This document shows, one piece after another, positions 63,762-64,000 of a stretch of DNA of 64,000 bases. Below the pieces are notes generated by a model. That model worked only from the letters and a program-made list of their open reading frames with translations, ran no database searches and was not told where the DNA came from. The stretch's first letter is position 1, and each line of letters begins with the position of its first letter. The position numbers were made by a program, and so were the translations under genes. Source of the DNA: Calditerrivibrio nitroreducens DSM 19672 (GTDB lineage Bacteria > Chrysiogenota > Deferribacteres > Deferribacterales > Calditerrivibrionaceae). Where the stretch lies: contig NC_014758.1 of assembly GCF_000183405.1 (NCBI RefSeq), positions 372,001 through 436,000 of the forward strand, in the 5' to 3' direction.

Positions 63762-64000
63762 TCTCCCTAATTCTGTACACTCTTATAAGCATAATTTATT
63801 TAGAACACACATTCAAATCATAAAAATGGGGTGATACCAACGCAAATTACCCCTTCACATTTCCCCCAAAGTTATGTATTATAATTTTGTTAAGCTGTTA
63901 CTTTATAGCATGTTGGAGTTTTAAAATTATAATAGTGGATTTTGAGATTCATTGTGAGGTTATATGGGTATAATAGGAAAATCGAGGTGATATTTTTTGA

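Larger units (their letters stand above)
63496..64000. other. Gene-free terminal region
   Basis: About 500 bases with the heptanucleotide repeat tract and a hairpin, annotated separately. Beyond 63762 the sequence is AT-rich. A perfect TATAAT occurs at 63928-63933 without a convincing -35. Tiny ORFs near the end (for example ATG 63964, 8 codons) are not supported. A gene may begin just past the window. Confidence 0.6.

Noticed and set aside
63539-63834. Two ORFs with MFYVLCS-type repeats
   Set aside because: They are translations of the heptanucleotide repeat tract; no ribosome-binding site and no protein-like composition outside the repeat.

Overview
The window looks like the chromosome of an AT-rich, Gram-negative, probably anaerobic bacterium. 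Evidence for a second membrane is a secretin, a LapA/LapB pair, a lipobox protein and a CsgG-like exported protein. The mix of TRAP transporters, a class II fumarase, an MSHA-type pilus and many short translationally coupled operons fits the Deferribacterota (Calditerrivibrio/Deferribacter-like). That placement is inference from gene content, not a database match. Almost every base lies in a gene with a plausible function; there is no prophage, insertion sequence or CRISPR array.

Layout. 1-7.7 kb (+): cell-shape block mreC (5' end cut off)-mreD-mrdA-rodA, then a radical SAM/DUF2344 protein, a Fur-family regulator, a 35-residue RCKP rubredoxin-like gene and a TIGR02757 protein. 7.7-12.3 kb: thioredoxin, FmdB zinc ribbon, HU (-), a class V aminotransferase, hisZ and purA. 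12.3-13.2 kb: a Lys-Glu-Val-Asp tRNA cluster and smpB. 13.1-14.5 kb (-): a cyclic-nucleotide-binding protein with two mutually homologous membrane proteins. 14.6-25.9 kb: fumarase, 5-oxoprolinase pxpBCA joined to a DctPQM TRAP transporter, a REC-PP2C-HATPase regulator, and a TAXI-type TRAP system. 25.9-27.5 kb (-): truA, an EcfT-like protein and tatA.

27.8-54.6 kb carries an MSHA-type pilus dispersed in three places. The 27.8-35.7 kb (+) operon encodes four minor prepilins, an ExeA/MshM ATPase, MshN-, MshI/PilM-, PilN-, PilO- and PilP-like proteins and the secretin. The MshE assembly ATPase sits at 37.4 kb behind folE2 and has an intact MshEN c-di-GMP-binding motif pair. The 47.2-54.6 kb (-) block encodes the major pilin, MshG, a small pilin-like protein and a 1706-residue beta-helix/LamG/lectin/MshQ-like protein. 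Between the second and third blocks lie cysS, a sugar epimerase, glmU, glmS, an SdhE-like gene, a CsgG-like gene and a ResA/TlpA lipoprotein gene.

54.8-63.5 kb: transketolase, glycerate kinase (-), a HIT protein, lapA, a LapB-like protein, mutS and three unknown small proteins. The last 500 bases hold a heptanucleotide repeat tract and no clear gene.

The best candidate for something undescribed is the leader of the giant MshQ-like gene (52272-52427, minus strand). It has a good promoter and can fold into a two-helix stem whose loop pairs with downstream sequence as a pseudoknot. An alternative 8-bp hairpin competes for the same bases, which is a riboswitch-like arrangement in a pilus locus that is probably c-di-GMP-controlled. 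Second-tier items are the cNMP/membrane-pair operon, the Fe-S-like cysteine loop in the TIGR02757 protein and the RGxxE to RAxxE change in SdhE.
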